Below the pieces are notes generated by a model that did not search any database, was not told where the DNA came from, and was given only the letters and a program-made list of their open reading frames with translations. A stretch of 6,866 nt of DNA from DATARH01 sp035935235. Its GTDB lineage: Bacteria; Pseudomonadota; Alphaproteobacteria; ATCC43930; CGMCC-115725. Below, one piece after another: positions 5,624-6,866 of this stretch (positions are counted from its first letter, which is position 1; each line of letters begins with the position of its first letter). A program made the position numbers and the translations under genes. The stretch is taken from positions 1-6,866 of the forward strand of contig DASYXG010000011.1 of assembly GCA_035935235.1 (NCBI GenBank). The letters are read 5' to 3'.

Positions 5624-6866
5624 CTAGAGCCCGTTTGGATTTGGCCGGCCGGTCGCAGGTTTGCGCTGGAGGTCCTGCGGCACGGTCCCGGCGTTGAACA
5701 ACTCATTGCGCAGATCATCGGTCAGCGCGCGCGCGCTGCGCTGATCCTGAACGACATGCGGCGTGATCAGAACGAGCAGCTCGGTGCGCGTGCGCGTGTT
5801 GTTCTGGGTCGACAACAGCGTGCTGATGACCGGGATATCCTTGAGGAAAGGTACGCCGCTGTTTTGCTCCTGAGCGGAGTCCCGAATGAGGCCGGCAACG
5901 CCGACAGTCTGGCCATCCTGGACGGCAAGGCTGGTGCGGACGATGCGATCGTCGAATGTTGGGGAGCCCGTCGCGGTGTTCGCCGCCGGGGCCGCGACAT
6001 CGCTCACTTCCTGGGCGAGATCGAGCGTTACCAGCCCATCGGAATTGACCCGTGGCGTCACCTGCATGATGACCCCGGTCGAGTGGTAGTCGATGCTGTT
6101 GACGATCGGCGCGCCGCTCGCGAGCGTGCTGGTCGCGGTCCCGGTCAGGATGGGAACTTCCTGGCCCACCTGCAGGTGAGCCGGCTGGTTGTCCATGACC
6201 AAGAGCCGAGGCGCCGACAGAACCTTGACCTGGGTTACGTCGGCCAGCGCCTGGATGATGACGTGTGGCGCCACGCTAGCCGCGAACCCGGCAAAATTGA
6301 CAGGAAAGACCGGAGTCGCCCCGAGCGTATATTTGATGTCGCTATTCTTCAGATAAAATTGCGTGCCATATTGCAATGCATCGTTGAGAGTTACCTCCGC
6401 TATTGTTGCCTCTATTAGAACCTGTAGCGGTATTATATCGATCTTCCGCAGCATTCCCTCAATGACCGAGTATTCCCCGGCTGTGGCAAACACCAATAGT
6501 GCATTGTTGCGGCGATCGGCGATGATGCGGATCCGGTTTGCCAATTCGGGGCCAGGCGCCTCGGTGGACAGCGGTGCGGCCGATGGCGGTGGGTTTGCCG
6601 GTGCGGCAGCGGGGGTCGCGCCTGGGGTGGGGCCCACCCCGGTCGTGCCGGGCGTCCCTTGCGTCGTGTGACCTGGCCCACCCAAGACGCCGGTCTCAAA
6701 CAGCGGCCCCGCACCCATGGTGAGCGGAGCCCCGCCGGGCGCGGTGCTGCCGGGCTCCGAGGCTGTCACACTTCCCGGCGTGAAGGCCTGCTGCAACAGC
6801 CTCTCGAGATCGGCGCTCCGGCTGTTCTTGATGTAGTAGACATGCCAGGTCCTGACGGTCGCGTCG
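5624..6866 (-). CDS. gspD: type II secretion system secretin GspD, 5' end outside window
   Basis: Outer-membrane secretin that forms the multimeric exit channel of the T2SS. The gene is cut by the right edge: the frame stays open from 6865, so the TTG at 6796 is not a real start. The visible 413 residues begin with TVRTWHVYYIKNSRSADLERLL, the first half of the N3 domain. A Pro/Gly/Ala/Thr-rich linker of about 78 residues (6548-6781) follows, then the second half of N3 (RIIADRRNNALLVFATAGEY) and the secretin core: QVLIEATIAEVTLND, VKVLSAPRLLVMDNQPAHL, VGQEVPI, STGVIMQVTPRV, VRTSLAVQDGQTVGVAGLI, GVPFLKDIPVISTLL and TELLVLITPHVV. A short tail after the core gives no clear S-domain pilotin site. 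The N0-N2 domains must lie outside the window. It is transcribed together with gspK, whose ATG follows its stop by three bases. A segment near 6340-6440 is AT-rich and uses ATA codons unlike the rest. Confidence 0.94.
   Translation of the reverse strand, partial: DATVRTWHVYYIKNSRSADLERLLQQAFTPGSVTASEPGSTAPGGAPLTMGAGPLFETGVLGGPGHTTQGTPGTTGVGPTPGATPAAAPANPPPSAAPLSTEAPGPELANRIRIIADRRNNALLVFATAGEYSVIEGMLRKIDIIPLQVLIEATIAEVTLNDALQYGTQFYLKNSDIKYTLGATPVFPVNFAGFAASVAPHVIIQALADVTQVKVLSAPRLLVMDNQPAHLQVGQEVPILTGTATSTLASGAPIVNSIDYHSTGVIMQVTPRVNSDGLVTLDLAQEVSDVAAPAANTATGSPTFDDRIVRTSLAVQDGQTVGVAGLIRDSAQEQNSGVPFLKDIPVISTLLSTQNNTRTRTELLVLITPHVVQDQRSARALTDDLRNELFNAGTVPQDLQRKPATGRPNPNGL

Noticed and set aside
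5426..6418. Long plus-strand frame opposite gspD and gspK
   Set aside because: Antisense shadow of secretin coding sequence with no recognisable domain.
6796..6798. TTG at 6796 as the start of gspD
   Set aside because: The frame stays open to the window edge and the upstream 23 codons encode conserved N3-domain sequence.

Overview
The window is high-GC bacterial DNA with Proteobacteria-type protein export genes. The base composition and the dispersed type II secretion (T2SS) gene order suggest an alphaproteobacterium, but genus cannot be read from the sequence. There are no RNA genes, insertion sequences, CRISPR arrays or phage genes.

Left to right: about 250 bases with no convincing gene end in a hairpin that covers part of the ribosome binding site of a secreted PF04185-type phosphoesterase (256-1482, +), which is closed by a strong intrinsic terminator. 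A prepilin peptidase (GspO/PilD type, 1658-2431, +) follows. A 324-base AT-rich gene-free stretch, rich in GTTGAGC/GCTCAAC motifs, leads into a secreted beta-propeller-like protein of unknown function (2756-4165, +), also closed by a strong terminator. Next comes the major pseudopilin gspG (4296-4754, +). It converges, with 23 bases between stop codons, on an operon on the other strand: the outer-membrane secretin gspD (runs off the right edge) followed by the minor pseudopilin gspK.

Read together, this is the edge of a T2SS locus with two exported proteins placed among the machinery genes. GspO would cleave and methylate GspG and GspK, GspG would build the periplasmic pseudopilus, GspK would sit at its tip, and GspD would form the outer-membrane pore. 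The phosphoesterase and the propeller protein both have Sec-type signal peptides and are plausible T2SS cargo; that link is inferred from position only.

Points worth a second look: gspG, gspO and the gspD-gspK pair are separate transcription units; the acidic residues typical of the calcium loops are missing from both pseudopilins; GspD has a very long Pro/Gly/Ala/Thr linker inside its N3 domain; gspD carries a short AT-rich patch with ATA codons in its most conserved region; and there are possible regulatory structures upstream of both exported-protein genes.
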